Shown: positions 1 through 9,237, counted from the stretch's first letter. The stretch is DNA of 64,000 nucleotides from Hyphomonadaceae bacterium (GCA_019636095.1 JAHBYF010000003.1:1-64000); one strand, 5' to 3'. Notes: generated by a model from the sequence alone, not told the origin. Made by a program: numbers and translations.

Positions 1-858
1 GATCATCGATCCGAAAATGTCGGGATTGATCTTGGTCCAATCGAGCTTGCCGATATGGAGAAGATAGGACCGCGCAATCCGGGAAAAGCGCGGCACGTCC
101 ATGCTGCCTGAGAACAGGCCGCCGTTCACATACGGGAAGCCGTCAGCCCAGCGCGGAATTCCGGCTGCGTTCTTTTCCTCTGGCCGCGCATTCATCGAGC
201 GGAAGATCGCGCCGATCACGTCATGCGTGTTTGTGGCGTCGCTCATGCGCTCCACCGTGTCGGTGAAGCGATAGGAGGGATGCAGGATGTCGGTGTCTTC
301 TGCGAAGAAGCAGAAGATCAGCCGCGCCATGAAATGGTTCATGTCCGGGCGCCGCTCGGCGACATCCCAATCCGGATTTTCCTCCAGCAGCGTCCGGTAC
401 AGTTTGTTGAGGCGGCTCGTGGCGCGGATATCGAACGAGCTGTCGCGAACCTGCTTGACGGTGCTGATGCCTGCTAGCGGCAGGAAGAAGGCGAAGCGAT
501 TGGGGAAATCGCGGTAGTCGCAGACGACTGGGGCATCGTCCGATGTCAGATCTTCCGCCTCGAACGTGTCGCCATCGGTGGCGAGGATAAACTGCGCCTT
601 GAACCGCTTTGTCGCCGGGCTCTCTCTCAGCGCCGCGAGCGTCTTCGTGACTTCGCCTGCGGGCGCGATCGCGATGTGGATGTTGTTGGTCTGGAGCACC
701 CCGCCGATGTCGGACTTGTTGGACTCGCCCTTCCGCAGCCGCTTGATGGTCGTCTCTTTGTTTCCGAACGCCTCAAGGAAGGCGAACGGGAACTCGGCCG
801 CGTCGAACGGGCGCTCAGCGAGCGCCGAAATTGCCTCTTCGATCTCGACCGCGTTCAT
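1..858 (-). CDS. MmeI-like class I SAM-dependent DNA methyltransferase, N-terminal part (runs off left edge)
   Basis: I translated this frame directly: it is open from an ATG at 858-856 to the window edge (286 codons, no stop). The N-terminus carries FLEAFGNKETTIKRLR (residues 27-42) and GGVLQTNNIHI (52-62), and later FARLIFCFFAEDT-like and YVNGGLFSG segments. I recognise these as the N-terminal and helical spacer regions of the large (about 900-1100 aa) adenine methyltransferases related to MmeI/type IIL enzymes. In nuclease-active relatives a D...ExK site lies in the first 100 residues. I see no such site here, so a methyltransferase-only protein is likely (inference). The catalytic NPPY region lies outside the window. 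It faces away from the tRNA-Arg, as the first gene of an island would. It may modify host DNA in a restriction or DISARM-like system, but partners are not visible. Confidence 0.82.
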   Translation of the reverse strand, partial: MNAVEIEEAISALAERPFDAAEFPFAFLEAFGNKETTIKRLRKGESNKSDIGGVLQTNNIHIAIAPAGEVTKTLAALRESPATKRFKAQFILATDGDTFEAEDLTSDDAPVVCDYRDFPNRFAFFLPLAGISTVKQVRDSSFDIRATSRLNKLYRTLLEENPDWDVAERRPDMNHFMARLIFCFFAEDTDILHPSYRFTDTVERMSDATNTHDVIGAIFRSMNARPEEKNAAGIPRWADGFPYVNGGLFSGSMDVPRFSRIARSYLLHIGKLDWTKINPDIFGSMI

Positions 859-998
859 TGCTCAACCCGCCGCCCGCGCTACAGGGGCGGCCCATCCGAA
901 TCCGAAACGTCTTCTTATAGCGAGAACGGGGCGTGTCCGCGCCCAGGTTGCGCGCGGGTTTGCTTGTGCGCCGCCGATCCGGCCGTCAGATTGAACGC

Positions 999-1346
999 AT
1001 GACACAGCGTTGGGCTTATGTGGGCGATTTGGGCGCCAATGGCGCGCTCGATTGGGGCGGCGCGCATAGCGGAAACATCCCCACTAGCGGTCGGCTTAGG
1101 GACCTGGATAGCACCGCATTCTGGAAGATCATGGACCTCGCGGAGAAACGCGAGTTCGAGGGGCGGCAGGTGGATTGGGGCGCCTGGGCGCTGAAGGTGA
1201 ACGGCCCCCAGCTGCGCCAGGTTCTCGAAGCGATCTATGGCGCGGAGCGACTGACGAAGCCTTGGCCGCCGGTCGATAGCTATCTCGCCCTCGCAGACGA
1301 GCTCGGCGCCGCGCAATTCGTCGCCCTGGTCGCTGCAGAACTCTGA
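999..1346 (+). CDS. hypothetical protein, orphan between methyltransferase gene and tRNA-Arg
   Basis: This frame encodes 115 residues starting MTQRWAYVGDLGANGALDWG. An in-frame upstream start at 933 exists, but the ATG at 999 removes an arginine-rich stretch that looks like non-coding sequence. The protein is soluble, tryptophan-rich and acidic-neutral, with no signal peptide or membrane segment, and I do not recognise a family. It is divergent from the methyltransferase gene (140 bp apart) and lies on the island side of the tRNA, so it was probably acquired with that island. Codon use looks genuine: third positions are GC-rich and no better competing frame exists. Function unknown. Confidence 0.6.
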   Translation: MTQRWAYVGDLGANGALDWGGAHSGNIPTSGRLRDLDSTAFWKIMDLAEKREFEGRQVDWGAWALKVNGPQLRQVLEAIYGAERLTKPWPPVDSYLALADELGAAQFVALVAAEL

Positions 1347-1383
1347 TCGCGCGGGCCGTCGCGCAAAATGAGTTTCAGCGAAC

Positions 1384-1427
1384 TGGTAGCAAATTGGTAG
1401 CAGAGCGGCCCGTGGGGGAAAGTAGCA
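1384..1427. repeat. short direct repeats (TGGTAGCA) beside tRNA 3' end
   Basis: TGGTAGCA occurs at 1384-1391 and again at 1395-1402, an 11-bp period (about one helical turn), and a partial third copy GTAGCA lies at 1422-1427. They sit 25-70 bp from the encoded 3' CCA end of tRNA-Arg. Short direct repeats next to a tRNA attachment site resemble integrase arm-type sites; that role is inference. Confidence 0.4.
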
Positions 1428-1451
1428 GATCAGCTAAGTCATTGAAAAATA

Positions 1452-1528
1452 TGGCGCGCCCGAAGAGATTCGAACTCCTGACCCCCAGATTCGTAGTCTG
1501 GTGCTCTATCCAGCTGAGCTACGGGCGC
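1452..1528 (-). tRNA. tRNA-Arg (anticodon ACG)
   Basis: The complementary strand folds as a 77-nt tRNA. The 5' acceptor arm GCGCCCG pairs with CGGGCGC, followed by discriminator G and an encoded CCA (1454-1452). The anticodon stem CCAGA/TCTGG encloses loop CTACGAA, giving anticodon ACG, and the T loop is GTTCGAATC. In bacteria tRNA-Arg(ACG) is normally edited to ICG by TadA and reads CGU/CGC/CGA. Its 3' end points to the putative island at 1-1451, a usual orientation for integration at a tRNA. Confidence 0.97.
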
Positions 1529-1581
1529 GAAGGCGCGGTGCATAGCGCCCGGCTGGGGCGCTGGCAAGGCGGGGTTGGGGC

Positions 1582-2589
1582 CTAAAGGTCGCGCCAAGCC
1601 TTGTGGCGGCCGGCTGGGGCCGCGGCGTAAACGCCCCGCGCCACGGCGCGGGCCAGGCAGTCGGCGGCGAGCGCCCCCAAACGAGCGATCGCGAGCGCGC
1701 GCGGTTCGATCGTTTCACACGCCCCCGTCGAGAGCGCGAAGACCACGTCGCCATCGAAGGGGGCAAACACCGGACGGATGGCGCGGGCAAGACCCGCGCT
1801 CGCCATTTGCGACATGCGTTTTGCTTCGGCTGGCGTGAGCGCAGCGTCGGTGGCGACGCACGCGATCGTCGTGTTGGCGCGCGGTTGCGGGTTGAACTTG
1901 GCGCCGCCCCAGTCCTCGGCGTCGAAGCGTTCGTTGCGCGGCGCAACAGCGCCGAACTCACCATCAATCTCGAACGGATGCGCCCAGAAGGCGCGCTGGT
2001 TCGGCAGCGTCGCCGATCCCGAACTGTTGACGCAGGCGAGCGCTGCGACCGTGAAACCGTCTTGCGACACGATGCTAGCGCTGCCTTGCCCGCCTTTGAG
2101 CGCGCCTGCGACAGCGCCCATGCCGGCGCCGGCATTACCGAGCGGAACGTGCTTGCTGCGCGCTGCATAGGCTCGCCGACCGAGCGCGTTGTATGGCGGC
2201 GCATCGTTCCAACTCTTGTCGCCGCCATTGGCGAGATCATAGAGGATCGCTGCTGGGATGACCGGTGAGCGCGGCACACCCGGTACATCGACAAGTGCAA
2301 AGCCTTTGCCCTCGGCCCCCATGGCGGCGGCGACGCCATCGGCTGCGGCAAGGCCATAAACGGAGCCGCCGCTCAACACCAGCGCATCGATGGCGTCGAC
2401 CAGATTTTCAGGCGCCAGCGCATCGGTCTCGCGCGTGCCGGGACCTCCACCGCGCACGTCAACCGCACATACCGCACGCGCGTCTGGAACAACCACCGTG
2501 ACACCGGTCAGTGTACGATCATCTTCGGCGCAGCCTATGGACAAACCGGCCACATCACTCAATGAATTGCTCGGACCGGGACGCGCCAT
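1582..2589 (-). CDS. P1 family peptidase (DmpA/S58-like aminopeptidase)
   Basis: The protein has 335 residues, typical of the P1/DmpA family of self-processing N-terminal-nucleophile aminopeptidases, which remove N-terminal residues from short peptides. Recognisable features are the N-terminal SLSDVAGLSIG, the VRGGGPGTRETD loop, VLSGGSVYGLAAADGV, GNAGAGMGAVAG and the VAALACVNSSGSA segment around the presumed autocleavage site with its nucleophilic Ser. There is no signal peptide, so it should be cytosolic. The ATG at 2589 places the conserved DVAG motif near the N-terminus, as in relatives. It diverges from the gamma-glutamyltransferase gene, with start codons about 50 bp apart. Substrate unknown. 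Confidence 0.85.
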   Translation of the reverse strand: MARPGPSNSLSDVAGLSIGCAEDDRTLTGVTVVVPDARAVCAVDVRGGGPGTRETDALAPENLVDAIDALVLSGGSVYGLAAADGVAAAMGAEGKGFALVDVPGVPRSPVIPAAILYDLANGGDKSWNDAPPYNALGRRAYAARSKHVPLGNAGAGMGAVAGALKGGQGSASIVSQDGFTVAALACVNSSGSATLPNQRAFWAHPFEIDGEFGAVAPRNERFDAEDWGGAKFNPQPRANTTIACVATDAALTPAEAKRMSQMASAGLARAIRPVFAPFDGDVVFALSTGACETIEPRALAIARLGALAADCLARAVARGVYAAAPAGRHKAWRDL

Positions 2590-2639
2590 GGGCGTGCTCT
2601 TTCGCGTTAGAAATCACGCTGTTCGTAGGAAGCGTCCTG

Positions 2640-4409
2640 ATGTTTGACAAGCAATCGTTGAAGCGCATCGCCGCGCCGCTGTTTGCGCTGGCGCTAATCT
2701 CGTGCGCGTCGGGTTCGATGCCGGGCGTTTCTCAACAAGCCGCGCAACGCGGCGAGGCGATGGCGGCAGCGGCAAACCCGCACGCTGTCGATGCGGCCAT
2801 CGAAATACTAAACGCCGGCGGCAACGCGGTCGACGCGGCGATCGCAGCGGAACTCGTCCTTGGCCTAGTGGAGCCTCAATCGTCTGGGCTTGGCGGCGGC
2901 GGTTTCATGCTTTTCTACGATGCCGCCAGTGAGCGCATCGGCGGGTACGACGGCCGCGAAGTGGCGCCTGCGGGCGCGCGACCTGACATGTTCCTCGACT
3001 CACGCGGCCGTCCAATGCCGTTTCTCGACGCGCAAGCAAGCGGACGCTCGATCGGGACGCCCCTGCTCGTTTCGATGTTGAAGCTTGCGCATGACGATCA
3101 CGGGCGCTTGCCATGGGCGCGCTTGTTCGATCCAGCGATACGTCTGGCGGAGAATGGCTTTGAGGTTTCCCCACGTTTGGCCGGTTTCATCGCCGTCGCT
3201 GGCGAGCGCATGCGCTTACGCGCCGACTTCGAAGCGCGCGCCTATTTCTTCGACCGCCAAGGGCGGCCGCTCCAGGCCGGCGCACTGCTGCGCAATCCCG
3301 CGTACGCAGCCACATTGCGCGCGATCGCGGAGCGTGGTCCGCAAGCGCTGAGCGAGGGCCCGATCGCGGATGCCATTGTTGCTGCGGCACGGCGCAATCC
3401 GCGAGCGGGAACGCTGACGCTCGATGATCTGCGCACCGCACAGGCGCGCCGGTTTGAGCCGGTTTGCGGCGCCTATCGGGTCTATCGCGTGTGCTCGACC
3501 AACGCACCTGCGTCCGGCAATGCGATGATTGCGATCCTGGGCATGTACGAGCGCGCGCGACCGCACCCGGAAGGCGCGCAAAGTGTGGACGATTGGTCGG
3601 CGTTCTTGTGGGCGAGCCGCCTCGCTTACGCAGACCGCGACTATTACATGGCTGACGACACCGCCGTGCCGGTGCCGACGACGGAATTGATCGCGCCGGA
3701 ATACCTCGATGCGCGCGCTCGTCTGATCGACGTCGCGCATGCGCCATCTCAGGTAAATCCCGGCATTCCACCCGGAAGCGGCGACCTTTTCGAAAGTTGG
3801 GGGCGCGCCGTCAGCAATGACAACGGCACCACCCACCTCGTGATCGTTGATGGGTGGGGCAACGCGGTGTCGATGACGGCCACGGTCGAGAGCGTCTTCG
3901 GTTCACAGCGCATGACCAATGGCTTTCTGCTGAACAACCAGCTCACCGACTTCGCGTTCGAGCCCAATCTCAATGGCCGCCCAGTGGCGAACGCGGTGGC
4001 GCCGGGCAAGCGGCCGCGTTCGTCAATGACGCCAACCATTGTGCTCAATCGCAACGGCGACCTGGTGTTGGCGGTAGGCTCGCCTGGCGGCTCCTCCATT
4101 ATCGGCTACACGGCGCGCACGACGATCGGCATTCTCGATTGGAATTTACCGGTTCAAGAGGCGATCAATTACGGCAACGCAACCGCACGCACGGCCGAGA
4201 TTGCGACCGAGATCAACCGCTTGCCGCCGGGCATCGCCGATGGATTGACCGCGCGCGGCTGGCGCCTGCAACAGACAAGCTTGGGTGAAGTCAGCGGCCT
4301 TCATGCCATACGTGTGCGCGCCAATGGCGAACTCGAAGGCGGCGCCGATCCGCGGCGCGAAGGCGTGGTGCGCAGCATTCCCGCACAAACGGCGGCGCCA
4401 TCGCGTTAG
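2640..4409 (+). CDS. ggt: gamma-glutamyltransferase (lipoprotein form)
   Basis: The protein transfers or hydrolyses gamma-glutamyl groups of glutathione and related peptides in the periplasm. It has 589 residues from the ATG at 2640. This start gives a lipoprotein signal (MFDKQSLKRIAAPLFALAL) with lipobox L-I-S-C; longer upstream in-frame sequence lacks these features. Family motifs seen are AAANPHAVDAAIEILNAGGN, SGLGGGGFMLFYD and the autoprocessing site DNGTTHL, where Thr397 should become the new N-terminal nucleophile. SPGGSS and the small-subunit residues follow. Length fits the family (about 580). It ends convergent with the sensor kinase gene, with a 4-bp stop overlap. The lipid anchor suggests a membrane-bound periplasmic enzyme. 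Confidence 0.93.
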   Translation: MFDKQSLKRIAAPLFALALISCASGSMPGVSQQAAQRGEAMAAAANPHAVDAAIEILNAGGNAVDAAIAAELVLGLVEPQSSGLGGGGFMLFYDAASERIGGYDGREVAPAGARPDMFLDSRGRPMPFLDAQASGRSIGTPLLVSMLKLAHDDHGRLPWARLFDPAIRLAENGFEVSPRLAGFIAVAGERMRLRADFEARAYFFDRQGRPLQAGALLRNPAYAATLRAIAERGPQALSEGPIADAIVAAARRNPRAGTLTLDDLRTAQARRFEPVCGAYRVYRVCSTNAPASGNAMIAILGMYERARPHPEGAQSVDDWSAFLWASRLAYADRDYYMADDTAVPVPTTELIAPEYLDARARLIDVAHAPSQVNPGIPPGSGDLFESWGRAVSNDNGTTHLVIVDGWGNAVSMTATVESVFGSQRMTNGFLLNNQLTDFAFEPNLNGRPVANAVAPGKRPRSSMTPTIVLNRNGDLVLAVGSPGGSSIIGYTARTTIGILDWNLPVQEAINYGNATARTAEIATEINRLPPGIADGLTARGWRLQQTSLGEVSGLHAIRVRANGELEGGADPRREGVVRSIPAQTAAPSR

Positions 4410-5848
4410 GCCGCCGGCAGCGTAATCCGGAAGGTCGTCCCTTCAGCGCCGGTGCGGGTGAGTTCAAGTTCGCCGCCGATGGCGCGGGTAAGTTCACGTG
4501 CGATCGCAAGCCCCAGCCCGCTGCCGCCCGCTTCAGGCGCGGCGGAGACCCATGGTTCGAATAGGCGCCCGCGCAAATTCTCGCGCACGCCGGGCCCGTG
4601 GTCGACGACGTCGATCTCGCAACGGCCTTCGGCGCGTATGGCGCGGACCAAGAGTTCCTTGTCGCGGCGCGTGTGCTCCTTCATGGCCTGCGCGGCGTTG
4701 CGGATGAGGTTGCCGAGGATGCGGTGCAAATGGTCGGGGTCGGCAATGCAGGCGAGCCCGTTCTCGATGTCGGCTTTGTATGCGATTCCGTCGAAGCCGA
4801 TCAGAGATTCCACAGCAGCTTCTTCCGCCGCTTCAGCGACATCGACCTTCTGCAGCACCGGCGGCTCTTCGTCCGCGCGCCCATACTTGAGCGTTGAAGC
4901 CGCCAGCCCCGCCGCGCGATCGATGGTGCGCTCAAGGCGTGGCGCGAGCTGACGGACGGCGGGATCTTCCGATTGCGCCAACCGGTCAGCCACCAATTGT
5001 GCGGTCGACAGCATGTTGCGCAGATCGTGGCCGATGCGCGCGACGGCGGCGCCTAGGGCGGCGAGACGCTCGTTCTGGCGTAACGAGTTGCGTACCTGCT
5101 CTGCCATATCCGCGGCGGCGCGTTGGGCTCGTCCGATTTCGTCGCCACGCTGGCTGCGCGGGAAAGCGATCGAAACGTCTTCCGGACGATCGCGGAAGCG
5201 CTCGATCGCTTTGGTGAGCTCACGCATCGGGCGCACGAAGGCAGCGCTCAGCGCCAGATAGATGAGCGTGCCCGCCGCCAGCAGGATCGCCATGGAGATG
5301 CGGGCGAAGCGCTCGGCAAATCGCGTAACCGCAGCCTTGAGCGGCGCCTCGGACAGTACGATCTCGACGAACTCGCCGCTTTCGAAACGCGGCCGCGCCA
5401 ACACCCGCAACACACGGCCAGGCGGCGCGAAGAAGGTGTCGATCGCCCAACGAAAGCGCTGCCACGCACTCGCATGCATGTAATCGTAGAGCACCAGCTG
5501 CTCATCGTTAGGCGCGTTCGGCGATTCCAGCAGCAGGATCCGCTCTCCCTCACGCTGGATCGCGACGCGCTGCACGCCCGAATTGATCAGATCGTATTCA
5601 AGCGGCTGCGTGACCGAGGCGTCCTCTATCGACACTTCGAGCGCCAATGCGGCGATCTGCGCCAAGTTCATCCGTTCGCGGATCCAGCCCTCGTGGAATC
5701 CGGCCAGCGCCGGGGCGAAGACGAAAATCTCGCCGGCGACCACCGCCAGCGCCGTCAGCCCAAGCAACCGGCCGGCAAGGCTATCGACGAACTCGCGGGC
5801 GCGCCGCCAGGGGCCGCTTTGGCGCGCGGAATCGTCGGGAGGGCTCAT
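4406..5848 (-). CDS. sensor histidine kinase with HAMP domain
   Basis: 480 residues. A membrane segment near residues 27-50 is followed by a periplasmic sensor region (about 50-195), a second membrane segment (about 190-210) and a HAMP linker containing RPMRELTKAIERF. The dimerisation/phosphoacceptor box is ARIGHDLRNMLSTAQ with the His. The HATPase part has NLIRNAAQAM (N box), DHGPGV (G1) and GSGLGLAIAREL (G2). No response-regulator gene adjoins it, so its partner is elsewhere (orphan kinase). The sensor segment shows no family I can name. Its last codons overlap the ggt stop. The signal sensed is unknown. Confidence 0.9.
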   Translation of the reverse strand: MSPPDDSARQSGPWRRAREFVDSLAGRLLGLTALAVVAGEIFVFAPALAGFHEGWIRERMNLAQIAALALEVSIEDASVTQPLEYDLINSGVQRVAIQREGERILLLESPNAPNDEQLVLYDYMHASAWQRFRWAIDTFFAPPGRVLRVLARPRFESGEFVEIVLSEAPLKAAVTRFAERFARISMAILLAAGTLIYLALSAAFVRPMRELTKAIERFRDRPEDVSIAFPRSQRGDEIGRAQRAAADMAEQVRNSLRQNERLAALGAAVARIGHDLRNMLSTAQLVADRLAQSEDPAVRQLAPRLERTIDRAAGLAASTLKYGRADEEPPVLQKVDVAEAAEEAAVESLIGFDGIAYKADIENGLACIADPDHLHRILGNLIRNAAQAMKEHTRRDKELLVRAIRAEGRCEIDVVDHGPGVRENLRGRLFEPWVSAAPEAGGSGLGLAIARELTRAIGGELELTRTGAEGTTFRITLPAA

Positions 5849-5912
5849 GCTTGTACTGCCCTAGCGCAAAGCCTGGGTTTTTGTCAGGCGCAGCGCCCCC
5901 ATTGTGGATGTT

Positions 5913-5933
5913 ATCCGGCTTCAAACGCCGGAT
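5913..5933. promoter_or_regulatory. 7-bp perfect inverted repeat in the kinase/rpmH divergent region
   Basis: ATCCGGC (5913-5919) and GCCGGAT (5927-5933) form a perfect stem with a 7-nt loop. No T-tract follows, so it does not look like a terminator. It lies 65 bp upstream of the kinase start and 163 bp upstream of rpmH, within the 247-bp divergent intergenic region (5849-6095) that must hold both promoters. Function is not known; an operator is possible. Confidence 0.3.
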
Positions 5934-6095
5934 CGGCGGCCCATCGGCTCGGCTTTCGAACTGTCGCGCTTAGTATTTCTGATCGCTGGAGCTTCGTCCC
6001 GCCCTGATCGCCTTGACGCTCTGGTGGGGCTGGGGTAAGCCCCGCCCCTTCATTTTCCCGGCCCCGTGGGGCCCCAGAAGCATTGAGGCGTCGTC

Positions 6096-6236
6096 GTGAG
6101 CACCAAGCGGACCTACCAGCCGAGCCGGCTCGTTCGTAAGCGCCGCCACGGTTTCCGCGCCCGCATGGCGACCAAGGGCGGGCAGAAGGTGCTCTCGCGC
6201 CGCCGCGCCAAGGGCCGCAAGAAGCTCTCGGCCTAA
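6096..6236 (+). CDS. rpmH: 50S ribosomal protein L34
   Basis: A 46-codon gene with a GTG start encodes a highly basic protein beginning (M)[20 protein letters not shown] and ending GRKKLSA, the L34 signature. L34 is a small structural protein of the 50S ribosomal subunit. It starts the conserved rpmH-rnpA-yidC cluster; rnpA follows after 30 bp, so co-transcription is likely. The gene lies within an untracked short frame but the match is unambiguous. Confidence 0.97.
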   Translation: MSTKRTYQPSRLVRKRRHGFRARMATKGGQKVLSRRRAKGRKKLSA

Positions 6237-6266
6237 GCGCCGCTGCCGGGCTAGAAGTCCGGCTCA

Positions 6267-6674
6267 ATGACCTCCGGTCCACACCTGCAACGTTTAACCA
6301 AACGCGCGCAATTTCTGTTTGTGCGAGCCGGTTTCCGCGCCTCACGCCCTGCCGTGATGGTGGAGGCGCGCCGGCGCGAGGCGGACGGCCCTATAGGGGT
6401 TGGATTCACTGCATCGAAGAAAGTCGGTGGGGCGGTAAAGCGGAACCGCGCGAAGCGACGCCTGCGTGAGGCTGCTCGCCGCCTTCTGCTCGAACATGGG
6501 CTACCCGGCTGCGATTACGTCTTGGTGGCGCGGCAACAGACCCCATCTGCCGCTTGGCCTGCTTTGCTTGACGATCTTGGAAACGCGCTGATAAGGCTCC
6601 GCGCCAATCTGGAAGCCTCTCGCGGGCCGGCCAAACGCGCCAAAGCTCCCGCAAAATCAACCGAAAGCGACTGA
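6267..6674 (+). CDS. rnpA: ribonuclease P protein component
   Basis: 135 residues. This is the protein subunit that assists the RNase P RNA in maturing tRNA 5' ends. The N-terminal LTKRAQFLFVRAG helix, the GFTASKKVGGAVKRNRAKRRLREA stretch containing the RNR signature (about residues 46-70) and DYVLVARQ are diagnostic. A lysine/alanine-rich tail (about 118-135) extends past the usual end. It sits between rpmH and yidC, only 5 bp before yidC. No yidD lies between them, unlike in many other bacteria. Confidence 0.96.
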   Translation: MTSGPHLQRLTKRAQFLFVRAGFRASRPAVMVEARRREADGPIGVGFTASKKVGGAVKRNRAKRRLREAARRLLLEHGLPGCDYVLVARQQTPSAAWPALLDDLGNALIRLRANLEASRGPAKRAKAPAKSTESD

Positions 6675-6679
6675 GTCAG

Positions 6680-8599
6680 ATGCAGAATCCAGGCGGCGGC
6701 ATGGGTCCAAACGAGACCCGCAACGTCATCCTAGCCATCGTGCTCTCAGCCACGATCTTCCTCGGCTTCGAGTTCTTCTACAATGGCCCGGCGCGTGAGC
6801 GCATGGCGGAGCAGCAGCGCGCGCAGGTCGAACTTCAGCAGCAGCAACAACAACCGAGTGCGGCGTCAACCGACAGCGCCGAGAGCCCGAGCGCGCCGTC
6901 CGCCCCTAGCGCATCGGGTCCAGTTCCGCGCGCCGAAGCGATCAACGCCGAGGGTAGCCGCGTCGCCATCCAAACACAGGAAGTCGACGGCTCGATCTCG
7001 CTGCAAGGTGCGCGCATCGACGATCTCAATCTGCGCCAGTATCGCGAGACGATCGAGCGCGACAGCCCTGAAGTCACACTGCTTTCGCCGATCAATACCG
7101 AGTTCGGGCACGACGCATTTTTCGGCTGGGAGACCCAGAACGGCGAGTCCTCTGCCGCGCTCTCAGATGCACGCAGCCAGTGGACAGCGCCCGAAGGCGC
7201 GCGGCTCACGACGTCAACGCCTGTCACGCTGACGTTCGACGCTGGGAATGGCCGCACGATCCGCCGCACCATCTCGATCGATGAGCACTTCATGTTCACG
7301 ATCACGGACGTCGTACACAACGGTACTAGCGCGCCAATCAGCGTGCGGCCGTTTGGAACCGTGCGCCGTGACGGCTTGCCTGAGCACTACAAGAACCTGC
7401 CGATCGTCCACCAAGGTCTGATCGGCGCCGTCGGCCCGAACAACAACACCCGTCAGGATGGCTTCCGGGCGGCTGACAAACACGCGCGCGACCGTGTTCG
7501 CGGCCGGGTCGGCGACGATGAGCGGCTGCGCGATTTCACAACCCAGGGCGGCTGGCTCGGCATCACCGAGCACTATTGGCTGACGGCGATCATTCCAGAT
7601 CAGAACGAGCGCATTTCAGGCTATTTCGACGCGCGCACACAAGACAGCCGCAACGATTATCTCGCGGCGTATCGCGGCCAGTGGCGCGACGTGCCGGCCG
7701 GTGGCGAGATCACGTACACGCAGCGTCTGTTCGCCGGCGCTAAGCGCTACGAAATGCTACGCACCTATGAGGCCGGCGACGCCGAACACAGCCAAGCGCC
7801 GATCCCGCGCTTTGATGATGCGATCGACTGGGGCCACTTCTGGTTCCTGACCCGCCCCTTCTTCGCGATGCTGCACTGGTTCGGTCAGATCTTTGCGGGT
7901 TGGGGCATCGTGTTCAATTTCGGCCTCGCGATCTTGGCGTCCACCGTCGTCATCAAGGGGCTGATGTTCCCGCTCGTCTACCAATCGTTCAAATCGATGG
8001 CGAAGATGCGCGGTCTGCAGCCGAAGATGAAGGAAATCCAGGAGCGCTACGCGGCAGACAAGCAGCGTCAGCAACAGGAAGTGCTGAAGCTCTACCAGAC
8101 CGAAAAGATCAATCCGGTCGCGGGTTGCATACCGATGCTGTTCCAGATTCCGGTGTTCTTTGCGCTCTACAAGACGCTCAGCGTCACCATCGAAATGCGC
8201 CAGGAGCCGTTCGTCGGCTGGATTCACGACCTGTCGGCGCGCGATCCGACCTCGTTGTTCAACTTGTTTGGCCTCTTGCCGTTCGACGCCTCGACGCTGC
8301 TTGGCGGCGCGCTGATGATTGGTCTGTGGCCAATTTTCTACGGCCTATCGATGTGGGCGCTGCAAGCGCTGTCGCCGCCAGCGACTGACCCAACACAAGC
8401 GCAAATCATGCGCCTAATGCCGCTTATGTTCACCGTGATGTTTGCCGCGTTTCCGGCGGGCCTTGTCATCTACTGGACCTGGTCGAACTCGCTCTCGATC
8501 TTGCAGCAATACGTGATCATGCGTCGGCAGGGCGTAGAAACGCAGCTCGACAAGTTCTTGAAGAAGCGATTTGGACAAGAGCCGACAGCGGCAGGGTAA
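6680..8599 (+). CDS. yidC: membrane protein insertase YidC
   Basis: 639 residues. YidC inserts and folds inner-membrane proteins, alone or with SecYEG. An N-terminal membrane anchor (about 12-32) precedes a Q-rich/Ser-Pro-rich linker (50-85) and a large periplasmic beta-sandwich domain (about 95-370). The conserved insertase core includes [20 protein letters not shown] and ends [22 protein letters not shown]. Cytoplasmic loop [20 protein letters not shown] is typical. Its TAA stop overlaps the engB ATG (TAATG), indicating translational coupling. Confidence 0.97.
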   Translation: MQNPGGGMGPNETRNVILAIVLSATIFLGFEFFYNGPARERMAEQQRAQVELQQQQQQPSAASTDSAESPSAPSAPSASGPVPRAEAINAEGSRVAIQTQEVDGSISLQGARIDDLNLRQYRETIERDSPEVTLLSPINTEFGHDAFFGWETQNGESSAALSDARSQWTAPEGARLTTSTPVTLTFDAGNGRTIRRTISIDEHFMFTITDVVHNGTSAPISVRPFGTVRRDGLPEHYKNLPIVHQGLIGAVGPNNNTRQDGFRAADKHARDRVRGRVGDDERLRDFTTQGGWLGITEHYWLTAIIPDQNERISGYFDARTQDSRNDYLAAYRGQWRDVPAGGEITYTQRLFAGAKRYEMLRTYEAGDAEHSQAPIPRFDDAIDWGHFWFLTRPFFAMLHWFGQIFAGWGIVFNFGLAILASTVVIKGLMFPLVYQSFKSMAKMRGLQPKMKEIQERYAADKQRQQQEVLKLYQTEKINPVAGCIPMLFQIPVFFALYKTLSVTIEMRQEPFVGWIHDLSARDPTSLFNLFGLLPFDASTLLGGALMIGLWPIFYGLSMWALQALSPPATDPTQAQIMRLMPLMFTVMFAAFPAGLVIYWTWSNSLSILQQYVIMRRQGVETQLDKFLKKRFGQEPTAAG

Positions 8600-9237
8600 T
8601 GACGCCCGAACAAGAAGCCGAAGCAGCACGCATCGAAGCTGGCCGCCTGCTGTTCGCAGGTCCGATCGAATTCGAGCGCGGCGTGCCGAGCATGGAATTT
8701 CTGCCCGACGCTGGCGCGCCCGAGGTCGCGTTCGCGGGCCGCTCCAATGTCGGCAAGTCATCGCTGATCAACGCTCTCACTGGTCGCAACAAGCTGGCGC
8801 GCGCATCGACCGAACCTGGCCGCACGCGCGAACTCAACTTCTTCCGTGTCGGCGATGCGCTGCGTCTCGTCGACCTGCCAGGCTACGGTTACGCCAAGGC
8901 CCCCAAAAACGAGATCAGCCGCTGGACCACGCTGACGCGCGATTACCTCCGCGGTCGGTCGACGCTGCGACGCGTCATCCTGCTGATCGACGGGCGCCAC
9001 GGCCTGAAGCCGGATGACAAGGCTGTCATGGACGCCCTCGACACGGCGGCGGTTACCTATCAGCTAGTGCTCACCAAGGCCGACAAGGTGAAGCCAACTG
9101 AAATCGCCGCGCTCGCCAAAGCCACCGCAGCGGCAATCGCCAAGCGGCCCGCAGCGCACCCAGAAATCATCGCCACATCGAGCGAAACGGGCCTGGGGAT
9201 CGAAGGTCTCAGAGCTGAAATAGCGGCCTTGGCCTGA
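8599..9237 (+). CDS. engB: ribosome biogenesis GTP-binding protein EngB (YihA/YsxC)
   Basis: 212 residues. An essential GTPase for assembly of the 50S subunit. GTPase motifs in order: G1 [11 protein letters not shown]2 around [13 protein letters not shown]3 [11 protein letters not shown]4 LTKADK and G5 near IATSSETG. This ordering and the PGRT element distinguish EngB from Era or Der. The start overlaps the yidC stop, and argB follows after 26 bp, so the genes probably form one rpmH-rnpA-yidC-engB-argB operon, as in many alphaproteobacteria. Confidence 0.96.
   Translation: MTPEQEAEAARIEAGRLLFAGPIEFERGVPSMEFLPDAGAPEVAFAGRSNVGKSSLINALTGRNKLARASTEPGRTRELNFFRVGDALRLVDLPGYGYAKAPKNEISRWTTLTRDYLRGRSTLRRVILLIDGRHGLKPDDKAVMDALDTAAVTYQLVLTKADKVKPTEIAALAKATAAAIAKRPAAHPEIIATSSETGLGIEGLRAEIAALA

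Noticed and set aside
5903-5918. DnaA-box-like words TGTGGATG and TTATCCGG upstream of rpmH
   Set aside because: Each matches the 9-mer box imperfectly, only two occur, and no dnaA or AT-rich unwinding region is near, so an origin is not supported.
5123-6007. Plus-strand 294-codon frame antisense to the sensor kinase
   Set aside because: Composition is Arg/Gln/His-rich and no motif is visible; the minus-strand kinase has full domain motifs.
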